A DNA stretch of 64,000 bases from Mesorhizobium sp. B4-1-4. Lineage in GTDB: Bacteria > Pseudomonadota > Alphaproteobacteria > Rhizobiales > Rhizobiaceae. The stretch's first letter is position 1; every line of letters begins with the position of its first letter. Positions 8,348-16,465 of the stretch are shown here, in pieces. The notes under the pieces are model-generated. The model was not told the DNA's origin. It made no database searches and saw nothing but the letters and a program-made list of their open reading frames with translations. The position numbers and the translations under genes are program-made. The stretch lies in contig NZ_CP083950.1 in NCBI RefSeq assembly GCF_006439395.2, forward strand, positions 4,887,001 to 4,951,000. The letters run 5' to 3'.

Positions 8348-8561
8348 TCACACGGCCCTTGGCCGCAAGCCGGGCCTATATGGCTGAAGAGCGCGGCGAT
8401 TGCAACAGGGAAATCGCAGCCTTTTTTGACGTAACGTGATGATGCCGGCGAGACTTGCCGGCAAAGGGTCGATTTGTGCGCCCTGACGCGCGGTGGTCTT
8501 GTGTCGGGCGCCTCATTGGCCGTAAACGGCATGGCTGGAAACCAGCCGAAGAAGAAACCCA

Positions 8562-9059
8562 ATGCCGAAGACCGAAACCGAGCTTCTTGCCTTTCTCGCC
8601 GAACTCGGCATCGCCGTTTCGACGAAACGCCATCCGCCGCTCTATACCGTCGCCGATTCGCAGGCGCTGCGCGGCGAGATCACCGGCGAGCACACGAAAA
8701 ACCTGTTCCTGAAGGACAAGAAGGATAATTTCTTCCTCGTCACCGTCGGCGAGGACGCGGTTGTCGATCTCAAGCAGATCCATCAATTGATCGGCGCCGC
8801 CAGCCGTGTTTCCTTCGGCAAGCCGGAGATGCTGATGGAGTTGCTCGGCGTCACGCCGGGCGCGGTCACCGTCTTCGGCGTCATCAACGATACGGCAAAC
8901 AAGGTCAGGCTGGTGCTCGACAAGGATTTGATGGACCATGCCGTCATCAACGCCCATCCGCTGACCAATGAGGCGACGACATCGATCGCGGCGGCCGATC
9001 TCATCAGATTCGTCGAGGCAACCGGGCATGATGCTGCTATCTTGAAAGTCTCGGCATGA
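8562..9059 (+). CDS. prolyl-tRNA deacylase (ProXp/YbaK-type editing protein)
   Basis: The 165-residue protein is a free-standing YbaK/aminoacyl-tRNA-deacylase domain. It hydrolyses mischarged prolyl-tRNA (usually Ala-tRNA-Pro) in trans. Visible family features are the TGEHTKNLFLKDKKDNFFLVTVGEDAVVDLK block, with the conserved Lys in LKD, and GVTPGAVTVFGVINDTANKVRLVLDKDLM. Length is typical of the ProX/PrdX group. It is followed 85 bases later by the YbbN gene. Confidence 0.9.
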   Translation: MPKTETELLAFLAELGIAVSTKRHPPLYTVADSQALRGEITGEHTKNLFLKDKKDNFFLVTVGEDAVVDLKQIHQLIGAASRVSFGKPEMLMELLGVTPGAVTVFGVINDTANKVRLVLDKDLMDHAVINAHPLTNEATTSIAAADLIRFVEATGHDAAILKVSA

Positions 9060-9144
9060 TCGCCACATGGATGGCGAAACCGACTTCCAATTGAGGACAT
9101 TGCGCCGGCCCGCTGTTCGGCGGCGCGACCGAAAGGGTGACGAG

Positions 9145-10146
9145 ATGAGCGACAACAATCGGTTTGGCGGGTCATTCGGCAGCAATGGCGGCCAGTATGC
9201 CACCACGGTGCAGTATGGCGGAACCGAATCCGCGCGCGCCAACGCCGCGCTTGGGGAGGCGGTCCCTGTAACCGGCGACATTATCAAGGACACGACGACC
9301 GCGGCCTTCGCGGCCGACGTCATCCAGGAATCGCGCCGCCAGCCGGTGCTGGTCGATTTCTGGGCGCCGTGGTGCGGGCCCTGCAAGCAGCTGACCCCGC
9401 AGCTGGAAAAGGCGGTCAAGGCGGCCGGCGGCAAGGTCAAGCTGGTCAAGATGAACATCGATGATCACCCCTCGATCGCCGGCCAGCTCGGCATCCAGTC
9501 GATTCCGGCGGTCATCGCCTTCAAGGACGGCCAGCCAGTCGACGGCTTCATGGGCGCCATCCCCGAAAGCCAGATCGTCCAGTTCATCGACAAGGTCGGC
9601 GGCAAGGGCAATGGCGCGCCGGCCGTGGCCGAGGCGATTGCCGCGGCGACCGAGGCGCGCGACGCCGGCGATATGCAGGCCGCCGCCGACATCTACGACG
9701 CCATCCTGGCGCAGGCGCCCGAGACCATCGAGGCCATCGCCGGACTGGGCGAGATCCTGTTCGGGGCCGGTGATGTTGAAGGCGCCGAGGCGCTGCTGGC
9801 AACCGCACCCGAGGCCAAGAAGGACGCGCCGGCGCTTGCCGCGCTGCGCGCCAAGATGGCGCTCGCCGCACAGGCGGCGGAACTGGGCAACCCGGCCGAG
9901 TTCGAGCGCCGGCTGGCCGACAATCCCAACGACCATCAGGCGCGCTTCGACCTGGCCATGATCCAGAACGCCCGGGGCGAGCGCACGGCGGCGGCGGACA
10001 ATCTCCTGGCCATCATCAAGGCCGACCGCGCGTGGAACGAGGACGGCGCCAAGGCGCAATTGCTGCGTTTCTTCGAAGCCTGGGGCATGACCGACGAGGC
10101 GACGCTGGCCGCCCGGCGCAAATTGTCGTCGCTGCTGTTTTCCTGA
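9145..10146 (+). CDS. YbbN-like thioredoxin with TPR C-terminus (co-chaperone)
   Basis: The 333-residue protein has a thioredoxin fold at about residues 45-155 with WAPWCGPCKQL; CGPC is at 77-80. A helical TPR-like region (about 165-330) follows, rich in the repeats AAADIYDAILAQAPETIEAIAGLGEI and NPNDHQARFDLAMI. This is the architecture of the E. coli co-chaperone CnoX/YbbN. The CxxC is complete here, so redox activity is possible. The Gly/Asn-rich N-terminal leader is variable. The ATG at 9145 follows AAAGGGTG. It acts in the cytoplasm. Confidence 0.9.
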   Translation: MSDNNRFGGSFGSNGGQYATTVQYGGTESARANAALGEAVPVTGDIIKDTTTAAFAADVIQESRRQPVLVDFWAPWCGPCKQLTPQLEKAVKAAGGKVKLVKMNIDDHPSIAGQLGIQSIPAVIAFKDGQPVDGFMGAIPESQIVQFIDKVGGKGNGAPAVAEAIAAATEARDAGDMQAAADIYDAILAQAPETIEAIAGLGEILFGAGDVEGAEALLATAPEAKKDAPALAALRAKMALAAQAAELGNPAEFERRLADNPNDHQARFDLAMIQNARGERTAAADNLLAIIKADRAWNEDGAKAQLLRFFEAWGMTDEATLAARRKLSSLLFS

Positions 10147-10281
10147 ACCCGAGGCCGTTTCGTCGCACGGGCTTGAGGGCGGCGCCGACTGCGCCAGATT
10201 AGAAAGCTGGCTTCGGCGGGCCGGTGATCCCGGCAGACAAAGGCGGATCGGGCGTGACACGCACTATGTCTTTGTTTTTAT

Positions 10282-10325
10282 GCATGTCGTCCTCCCAAAA
10301 CCGAGGTCATTTTTGGGCGACATGC
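10282..10325. repeat. rhizobial intergenic palindrome (GCATGTCG...CGACATGC)
   Basis: GCATGTCG and CGACATGC flank inner arms CCCAAAA and TTTTGGG around a short loop. I recognise this as a frequent dispersed palindrome between genes of Mesorhizobium and relatives, often preceded by a T-rich stretch as here (TTTGTTTTTA). It may end transcription of the YbbN gene. Confidence 0.6.
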
Positions 10326-10352
10326 GTTAGGTGAAGCGATCGGAGGAATGAG

Positions 10353-11024
10353 GTGCAAGCGGGAAACGCGCATTACCGGCTCGCCAAGGATCTGCCGTCA
10401 GCGATCCCGATCTTTCCGCTCGAGGGAGCGCTTTTGCTGCCTGGCGGCCGCATGCCGCTCAACATCTTCGAGCCGCGCTACCTGCAGATGGTGGATGAGG
10501 CGGTGGCCGGCTCGCGGCTCATCGGCATCATCCAGCCCAGTCTCGACGGCGCGCTGCGCGAGGATGGCGAGCCGGAGCTGTGCAATGTCGGCTGCGCCGG
10601 GCGCATCATCGCCTTTTCCGAGACCGGTGATGGCCGCTACCTGATCTCGCTGCAGGGCGTGTGCCGGTTCCGCATCGGCCAGGAGCTGACGGTCAAGACG
10701 CCGTTCCGCCAGGTCAAGCCGGCACCGTTCCTGGCCGATCTCGGTGACGACCAGGCGGCGAACGAGATCGATCGGCCGGCCCTGCTCAAGGCGTTTCGCG
10801 CCTATCTGCAAGCCAATGATCTCGAAGCCGACTGGGAAAGCGTCAGCCGTGCCGAAAACGCCATGCTGGTCAATGCCCTGTCGATGATGGCGCCTTACGG
10901 GCCGGCCGAGAAACAGGCGCTACTCGAGGCCGCTGACCTGAAGACAAGGGCGGAGACGCTGATCGCCATCACCGAAATGGCGCTGGCGCGCGAGAATGAG
11001 GATTTTGGCTCGAGCCTGCAATGA
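10353..11024 (+). CDS. Lon-protease substrate-binding (LAN/PUA-like) domain protein
   Basis: The 223-residue protein is a stand-alone N-terminal Lon domain. IPIFPLEGALLLPGGRMPLNIFEPRYLQMVDEA is the family signature, followed by GCAGRIIAFSETGDGRYLISLQGVCRFRI. No ATPase or protease domain is present; a role in delivering or sensing substrates is inferred only. The GTG at 10353 follows CGGAGG at a good distance. The stop overlaps an upstream ATG of the next reading frame, so the Trm112-like gene is likely co-transcribed. Confidence 0.9.
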   Translation: MQAGNAHYRLAKDLPSAIPIFPLEGALLLPGGRMPLNIFEPRYLQMVDEAVAGSRLIGIIQPSLDGALREDGEPELCNVGCAGRIIAFSETGDGRYLISLQGVCRFRIGQELTVKTPFRQVKPAPFLADLGDDQAANEIDRPALLKAFRAYLQANDLEADWESVSRAENAMLVNALSMMAPYGPAEKQALLEAADLKTRAETLIAITEMALARENEDFGSSLQ

Positions 11025-11119
11025 GATATGCCGATATTCAGGTGATGCCGCTATTTGCAGGCCGGCATTACCCGAATACCAACACATCTCAGGTCGGCAG
11101 TTGGTTGAGGGAGGCCGTG

Positions 11120-11368
11120 ATGGCGGCGGATGGACGCGACGGAAGGAAGGCCAGTGTCGACCCGAAGCTGCTGGAGCTTCTGGCGTGCCCGCTGACCAAG
11201 GGGCCGCTGGCCTGGGATCCGGAGCGGGGTGAACTGGTCTCGCGGGTCGCCAAGCTCGCCTATCCGGTACGCGACGGCATCCCGATCATGCTGCCCTCGG
11301 AAGCGCGGACGTTGTCGGCGGAGGACGTTTTGCCCGTAACGCCGCCGCGGCTGAGCGGGCCGAGCTGA
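11120..11368 (+). CDS. Trm112-like zinc-ribbon-type protein (UPF0434)
   Basis: The 82-residue product has the family core VDPKLLELLACPLTKGPLAWDPERGELVSRVAKLAYPVRDGIPIMLPSEAR. Bacterial members have lost most zinc-binding Cys of Trm112 and keep the C-P-x-T-K pattern; the partner methyltransferase in bacteria is not settled. I chose the ATG at 11120; an ATG at 11021 overlapping the Lon-domain stop would add 33 residues of unconserved sequence. Confidence 0.85.
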   Translation: MAADGRDGRKASVDPKLLELLACPLTKGPLAWDPERGELVSRVAKLAYPVRDGIPIMLPSEARTLSAEDVLPVTPPRLSGPS

Positions 11369-11407
11369 GTGGCGCGCATCGCTGCGATGCAGGTGTTGCC
11401 GGAGGCT

Positions 11408-11520
11408 GGCGGGACAGCGCCCCCTCTGCCCTACCGGGCATCTCCCCCACTTGGGGGGAGATCGGCAGCTTCGCCGTCCAGCCTGGTTTTAAAAGCGGTG
11501 ATGACGGCCAATCTCCGTTG
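11408..11520. repeat. dispersed repeat (CTGCC..GGGCATCTCCCCCACTTGGGGGGAGATCGGC type)
   Basis: A stretch with the palindrome ATCTCCCCC-ACTT-GGGGGGAGAT begins GGGACAGCGCCCCCTCTGCC. A closely similar unit, in two inverted parts, occurs at 32106-32285. Such units are common between genes in Mesorhizobium. Confidence 0.6.
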
Positions 11521-11589
11521 CGGGCAGGGCAATCGCATATGGGAGGCTCAGGCTTTTGCTTTACGAGTACCCCCACCCCTAACCCCTCC

Positions 11590-12951
11590 TGTAGAGACCG
11601 GGGAGATGGTGGACAGGCGTTCGGAGACATCGTGGACACTTCCCGAGCATCGAATCGGGAGGGACGGAATGCCGTTTTGCGAGGTGTCCGCGATGGCTCA
11701 GAAGCGAGAGTTCGTGATGTTTGCCTTGAATGAGGGGGCGAACGTTCGAGAGCTTTGTCGACGGTTCGGGATCAGTCCGACGACCGGCTACAAATGGATC
11801 GAGCGGTATCAGGCGGAAGGGCTGGCCGGGCTGACCGAGCGATCGCGCCGCCCGCACTCGAGTCCGCAGCGCACCGCTTGGCAGGTTGAGGCGAAGGTGT
11901 TGGAGGTACGCGACAAGAGCAACAACGTCTGGGGCGGCCGCAAGATCAAGGGGGCGCTGGAGAAGGATAGTGAGCTCGAAATCCCGGCGGCAAGCACGAT
12001 CACCGCGATCCTGCGCCGTCACGAGCGGCTGACGGAGGCTGGAGCGGCGCAACATCCGGGACCATGGCAGCGCTTCGAGCGGGAGACCCCCAACGAGCTG
12101 TGGCAAATGGACTTCAAGGGTCACTTTGCCATCCATAGCGGCCGCTGCCATCCGCTCACCACGCTCGACGACCATTCGCGCTTCAACCTGGTGCTTTCTG
12201 CCTGCGGCAATGAGCAGGGCCGAACGGTGCGCGGGGAGCTGGAGATTGCCTTTCGCCACTATGGTTTGCCGCTGGCGATGCTGATGGATGGCGGCCCGCC
12301 GTGGAGCGATCCCGGCGGCGAGCCCTACACCGTGTTCAGCGTTTGGTTGTTGCGGCTTGGCATCCGCGTCCTGCACGGTCGACCGCGCCACCCCCAGACG
12401 CAAGGCAAGGAAGAGCGCTTCCATCGCACGCTGAAAGCCGAAGTGATCAGCGGGCGAAGCTTCGGCGATCTCGCCGATTGTCAGCGGGCCTTCGACCAAT
12501 GGCGTCCGCGTTATAACCACGAACGGCCGCACGAGGCACTCGACATGGCGACGCCGGCCGAGCGGTACCGGCCGAGCCCACGCTGCTTCCCTGAGGTGTT
12601 GCCCGCGATCGAATACGGACCAGGTGACAAGGTCCGCAAGGTCGACAGCGATGGCTTCATCAGCTTCAGGAACCGACCTTGGCGGATCGGCAAGGCCTTC
12701 CGCGGCGAGCTGGTGGCACTTCGCTCCACTGACCAGGATGGCCTCTTCAGCGTGCACTACTGCTCGCATCGGATTGCCACCCTTGACCTGCGCTCCACCG
12801 ACAGGGAGGCCTGTGGACTTGTGGACAACGCTAAGCCTTGCCCACAGGGTCCACACCCCAAACAACAACAAAAACAACCCGTCTCATCATGATGAAAAAA
12901 TGTGTCCACGATGTCCCCGAACACCTGTCCACCTTGTCTCCGGCACAAACA
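11590..12951 (+). mobile_element. IS481-family insertion sequence, apparently intact (1362 bp)
   Basis: The ends are imperfect inverted repeats beginning TGT. They share CCGG, GA and then GGTGGACAGG-(C/T)GTTCGG-(A/G)GACATCGTGGACAC. A 6-bp target duplication CCCTCC lies at 11584-11589 and 12952-12957. Removing the element restores a copy of the CCCCCACCC-TAACCCTCCCCACA intergenic repeat, also present (inverted) at 13042-13083, so the insertion hit a repeat. It encodes one full-length transposase. Confidence 0.8.
11669..12892 (+). CDS. IS481-family transposase
   Basis: The 407-residue protein has an N-terminal helix-turn-helix (FALNEGANVRELCRRFGISPTTGYKWIERYQAEG) and an rve-type DDE integrase domain. 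NELWQMDFKGHF provides the first Asp, LMDGGPPW the second, and HGRPRHPQTQGKEERFHRTLKAE the Glu. YNHERPHEALDMATPAERYRPSP marks the C-terminal end. The ATG at 11669 follows GGGAGGGACGG. All catalytic residues are visible, so the element may be active. It lies between the Trm112-like gene and dnaE2. Confidence 0.9.
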   Translation: MPFCEVSAMAQKREFVMFALNEGANVRELCRRFGISPTTGYKWIERYQAEGLAGLTERSRRPHSSPQRTAWQVEAKVLEVRDKSNNVWGGRKIKGALEKDSELEIPAASTITAILRRHERLTEAGAAQHPGPWQRFERETPNELWQMDFKGHFAIHSGRCHPLTTLDDHSRFNLVLSACGNEQGRTVRGELEIAFRHYGLPLAMLMDGGPPWSDPGGEPYTVFSVWLLRLGIRVLHGRPRHPQTQGKEERFHRTLKAEVISGRSFGDLADCQRAFDQWRPRYNHERPHEALDMATPAERYRPSPRCFPEVLPAIEYGPGDKVRKVDSDGFISFRNRPWRIGKAFRGELVALRSTDQDGLFSVHYCSHRIATLDLRSTDREACGLVDNAKPCPQGPHPKQQQKQPVSS

Positions 12952-13120
12952 CCCTCCCCACAGGGGGGAGGGAGACTCCGTTGACGCCGATCCGGGCAAT
13001 TGAGCATGTTTTTAGATGGCAAGGCGGAAGCAAAGGCGCGCGGCAGCATTCCCTTCCCCTTGTGGGGAGGGTTAGGGTGGGGGTCCTCTTCGCAAGAATC
13101 CATATGCCCCTGCCCTGGCT
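12952..13120. repeat. intergenic palindromic repeats downstream of the IS481 element
   Basis: The half-site CCCTCCCCACAGGGGGGAGGG (split by the IS) and, at about 13042-13083, its inverted relative CCCTTCCCCTTGTGGGGAGGG-TTAGGGTGGGGG are both here. They look like one kind of dispersed element present twice in opposite orientation. Confidence 0.55.
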
Positions 13121-16100
13121 CTATTGAAAATTACGCCCTTTGGGCATGACCCTTTCCGCTTCTTCCGACAGCGTTGCGAGACTTTGATCGGCCGGCGCGT
13201 TCCTTAGTCCGGATTGGCTGGTGCGATCCCGACCTTCCCCAGAGGCGTGTCGTATGGCAGGCGGGCCGGCCGCGCTGACCTTCTCCAGCAGGACGGTCAG
13301 CCAGGGTGTCAGATCCTCGATCTTTTCCGCGACGATATGGATGACACCGGATTCCGACTGCAATTTCCCGCTGACCTTCACGAACCGCGCGCCCATGACG
13401 ATAGGCCGGAAGCGGGTAAAGGTTCTCTCCCAGAAAATGACATTGGCGACAGCCTTGTCGTCTTCCAGCGTCAGGAAGATCGCATTGCCCTTGCCGGGGC
13501 GCTGGCGCACCAGCACCAGACCGGCAACCGAAACCCGCCTGCCGTCGCGCACGGAAGGCAGGTTGGCGTTGGGGATGATGCCGGCCCGGTCGAGCCGCTC
13601 GCGCAGGAAAGCGACCGGATGCGCCTTCAGGGACAGGCCGAGCGAGCGGTAATCATGGATGACATGCTCGCCGAGCGGCATTTTGGGCAGCTTCGTCTCG
13701 GGTTCCAGCTCGCGCAGGCGCAACGCCGGCTGGTCGAACAGCGGCAGCTTTTCGGCCGCACTTTTGCCGTCGAGCGCACGCACCTGCCAAAGTGCGGCAC
13801 GGCGGTCGAGGCCGAGCGAACGGAAGGCATCGGCCTGCGCCAGCCTCTCGATCTCGCCGACATCGAGGCCGGAGCGCAGCCAGACGTCCCGGACGGTTTC
13901 GTAGCCTGCACCGCGCCGCGCGACGAAAGCTTCCATGCGTTCCTGGGAAAGTCCCTTGATCTGCCGGAAGCCGAGCCGCACCGCATGATCCGTCTGGACG
14001 ACACCGCGCATTTCGGCATGGCGCGGCAGGATGCGGGCCGGATCGAAAGGTGCTTTTTCCAGGGTGCAGTCCCAGACGGAATAATTGACGTCGACCTCGC
14101 GGATCTCGACGCCGTGGTCGCGCGCGTCGCGCACCAGCTGCGCCGGCTGGTAGAAGCCCATCGGTTGCGAGTTCAGGATCGCGGCGCAGAATACGTCGGG
14201 ATAGAAGGTCTTGAACCAGCATGAGGCATAGACGAGGAGCGCAAAGGAGGCGGCATGGCTTTCGGGAAAGCCATATTCGCCAAAACCCTCGATCTGCTTG
14301 AAGCAGCGCTCGGCGAACTCCTTTTCGTAGCCCCTGCCCGTCATGCCGTCGATCATCTGCTGGCGATAGTTGCCGATGGTGCCGGTGCGCTTGAAAGTGG
14401 CCATGGCGCGGCGCAGTTCGTCGGCCTTGCCTGGCTTGAAGCCACCGGCGACGATGGCGATCTTCATCGCCTGCTCCTGGAACAACGGCACGCCGAGTGT
14501 CTTGCCGAGGATCTCTTTCAGTTCCGGCTTGGGATACTCGGGTTTTTCCTTCTCCTGCCGACGGCGCAGATAGGGATGGACCATGTCGCCCTGGATCGGG
14601 CCGGGCCGCACGATCGCCACTTCGATGACAAGGTCGTAGAATTCGCGCGGCCTCAGTCGTGGCAGCATCGACATCTGAGCGCGCGATTCGATCTGGAAGA
14701 CGCCGAGCGTATCGGCACGGCAGATCATGTCGTAGACGCGGGGATCCTCCTTGGCGATCGTATCCAGGGTCAATGGCCTGTCGAACTCGTCCCTGACACC
14801 GTAATGAGTCTCAAGCAAAGTGAAGGCACGCTGCAGGCAGGTCAGCATGCCCAGCGCCAGAATATCGACTTTGAGGATCTTCACCGCGTCGAGATCGTCC
14901 TTGTCCCATTCGACCATCTTGCGCTCGTCCATCGCCGTCTTGATGATGGGGACGATCTCGTCGAGCCGGTCCCTGGTGATGACGAAGCCGCCGACATGCT
15001 GCGAGAGATGGCGGGGAAAGCCCATGATCTCGTTGGCGCGCTCCATCACATGCCGCGATACGGGATCGCTGCGGTCGAGCCCCCCGGCCCGGGCTTCCTT
15101 CTCGCCAAGCTCGGATGTCGACCAGCCCCAGATCGAGCCGGACAGGGACGCCCGGACATCCTCGGACAGGCCCATTGCCTTGGAGACTTCGCGCAGTGCC
15201 GAGCGGCCGCGATAGCTGATGACGGCGGCGGCGAGCGCGGTGCGCTTGGCGCTGTATTTCGAATAGATGTACTGCATGACCTCTTCGCGCCGCTCATGCT
15301 CGAAGTCGACGTCGATATCGGGCGGCTCGTTGCGCTCCTCGGAAATGAAGCGCTCGAAGAGTGTGTCGATCTTGTCCGGGCCAACCTCGGTGATGCCGAT
15401 GCAGAAGCAGATGATGGAATTGGCGGCGGAGCCGCGTCCCTGGCAGAGGATGTTCTGGCTACGGGCGAATTTTATGATGTCGTGGACGGTCAGGAAGTAG
15501 CGTGCGTAGTTCAGGCGCTCGATCAGGGCGAGTTCTTCCTCGATGCGTTTTATGACGCCGGCGGGGACACCGCCGGGGAAGCGCCTGGCCGCACCTTCCC
15601 GCGCCAGCCTTTCCAGCTCGGCCTGCGGGCCAAGGCCCGATTCCGTCGGCTCGTCGGGGTAATTGTACTGGAGGTCGCTGAGCGAGAAGGTGAGTTCTTC
15701 CGCGAACCGCAGCGTCTCGGCCAGCGCCCGCGGATGCCTGCGGAACAGGCGGGCCATTTCCAGCGGCGGCTTCAGGTGGCGCTCGGCATTGGCGGTGAGT
15801 TGCAGCCCGACTTCGGCGACGGGCGTGTTGAGACGGATCGCGGTCAGCACGTCCTGCAGCGGGCGGCGTTCGGCCGTGTGGTAGAGGACGTCGTTGGTCG
15901 CCATCAGCGGGATGCCGGCAGCCTCGGCAAGCGCCGCCGCCTGCTCGATCCGGAAACGGTCATTGCCGGCATAACAGGGCGAGACGCCAAGGCGCAGGGC
16001 TCCGCCGAAGCGGTCCTTGAGCTGGCGGAGCAAAGCGAGGCTGTCTTCTCCGCCCGCCGCCAGATCCGGCAGGACCGCCAGCGACATCCGGTCTCCCCAC

Positions 16101-16465
16101 TCGAGCAGGTCGCCGCGCTGGAGAAGGGTGGCGCCCTTTTCGGTCTCGTCGCGCAGATTGGCTTGGGTGAGCATGCGGCACAGATGCCCCCAGCCCGTGC
16201 GGTCCCTGGGATAGGCGAGAATGTCGGGCGTGCCGTCGCCAAAGACCAGCCGGCAGCCGGGGTGATAGGAGAGCTTTTCGACCTTGGCCTGCTGCCAGGC
16301 GCGCACCACGCCGGCCACCGTGTTGCGGTCGGCAAGCCCGATCGCCGGGAAGCCCAGGAGCTTGGCCGCGACCACCAGCTCCTCCGGCTTGGAGGCGCCG
16401 CGCAGGAAGGAGAAATTCGACTGGATGCCGAACTCGGCATAGGGGATGACGGTCAGTGCGTTCAT
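13121..16465 (-). CDS. dnaE2: error-prone DNA polymerase DnaE2 (ImuC)
   Basis: The 1114-residue protein is a C-family polymerase α-subunit lacking the replicative C-terminal τ/ε-binding tail. It starts with a PHP domain (YAEFGIQSNFSFLRGASKPEEL). The palm carries CQGRGSAANSIICFCIGIT and PPDIDVDFEHERREEV (catalytic Asp pair), then FRRHPRAL and GYGFPESHAASFALLVYASCWFK. A C-terminal OB domain reads VSVAGLVLVRQRPGKGNAIFLTLEDD. The ATG at 16465 overlaps the imuB stop by four bases. With ImuA and ImuB it makes the SOS-induced mutasome for translesion synthesis; ImuC is the catalytic part. Confidence 0.95.
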   Translation of the reverse strand: MNALTVIPYAEFGIQSNFSFLRGASKPEELVVAAKLLGFPAIGLADRNTVAGVVRAWQQAKVEKLSYHPGCRLVFGDGTPDILAYPRDRTGWGHLCRMLTQANLRDETEKGATLLQRGDLLEWGDRMSLAVLPDLAAGGEDSLALLRQLKDRFGGALRLGVSPCYAGNDRFRIEQAAALAEAAGIPLMATNDVLYHTAERRPLQDVLTAIRLNTPVAEVGLQLTANAERHLKPPLEMARLFRRHPRALAETLRFAEELTFSLSDLQYNYPDEPTESGLGPQAELERLAREGAARRFPGGVPAGVIKRIEEELALIERLNYARYFLTVHDIIKFARSQNILCQGRGSAANSIICFCIGITEVGPDKIDTLFERFISEERNEPPDIDVDFEHERREEVMQYIYSKYSAKRTALAAAVISYRGRSALREVSKAMGLSEDVRASLSGSIWGWSTSELGEKEARAGGLDRSDPVSRHVMERANEIMGFPRHLSQHVGGFVITRDRLDEIVPIIKTAMDERKMVEWDKDDLDAVKILKVDILALGMLTCLQRAFTLLETHYGVRDEFDRPLTLDTIAKEDPRVYDMICRADTLGVFQIESRAQMSMLPRLRPREFYDLVIEVAIVRPGPIQGDMVHPYLRRRQEKEKPEYPKPELKEILGKTLGVPLFQEQAMKIAIVAGGFKPGKADELRRAMATFKRTGTIGNYRQQMIDGMTGRGYEKEFAERCFKQIEGFGEYGFPESHAASFALLVYASCWFKTFYPDVFCAAILNSQPMGFYQPAQLVRDARDHGVEIREVDVNYSVWDCTLEKAPFDPARILPRHAEMRGVVQTDHAVRLGFRQIKGLSQERMEAFVARRGAGYETVRDVWLRSGLDVGEIERLAQADAFRSLGLDRRAALWQVRALDGKSAAEKLPLFDQPALRLRELEPETKLPKMPLGEHVIHDYRSLGLSLKAHPVAFLRERLDRAGIIPNANLPSVRDGRRVSVAGLVLVRQRPGKGNAIFLTLEDDKAVANVIFWERTFTRFRPIVMGARFVKVSGKLQSESGVIHIVAEKIEDLTPWLTVLLEKVSAAGPPAIRHASGEGRDRTSQSGLRNAPADQSLATLSEEAERVMPKGRNFQ

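Noticed and set aside
10282..10325. Riboswitch or sRNA upstream of the Lon-domain gene
   Set aside because: The structure is a symmetrical dispersed palindrome known from many rhizobial intergenic regions, not a riboswitch-like fold.
11340..11590. CRISPR-like repeats upstream of the IS481 element
   Set aside because: The repeated short palindromes are single dispersed units, without regularly spaced direct repeats or cas genes.
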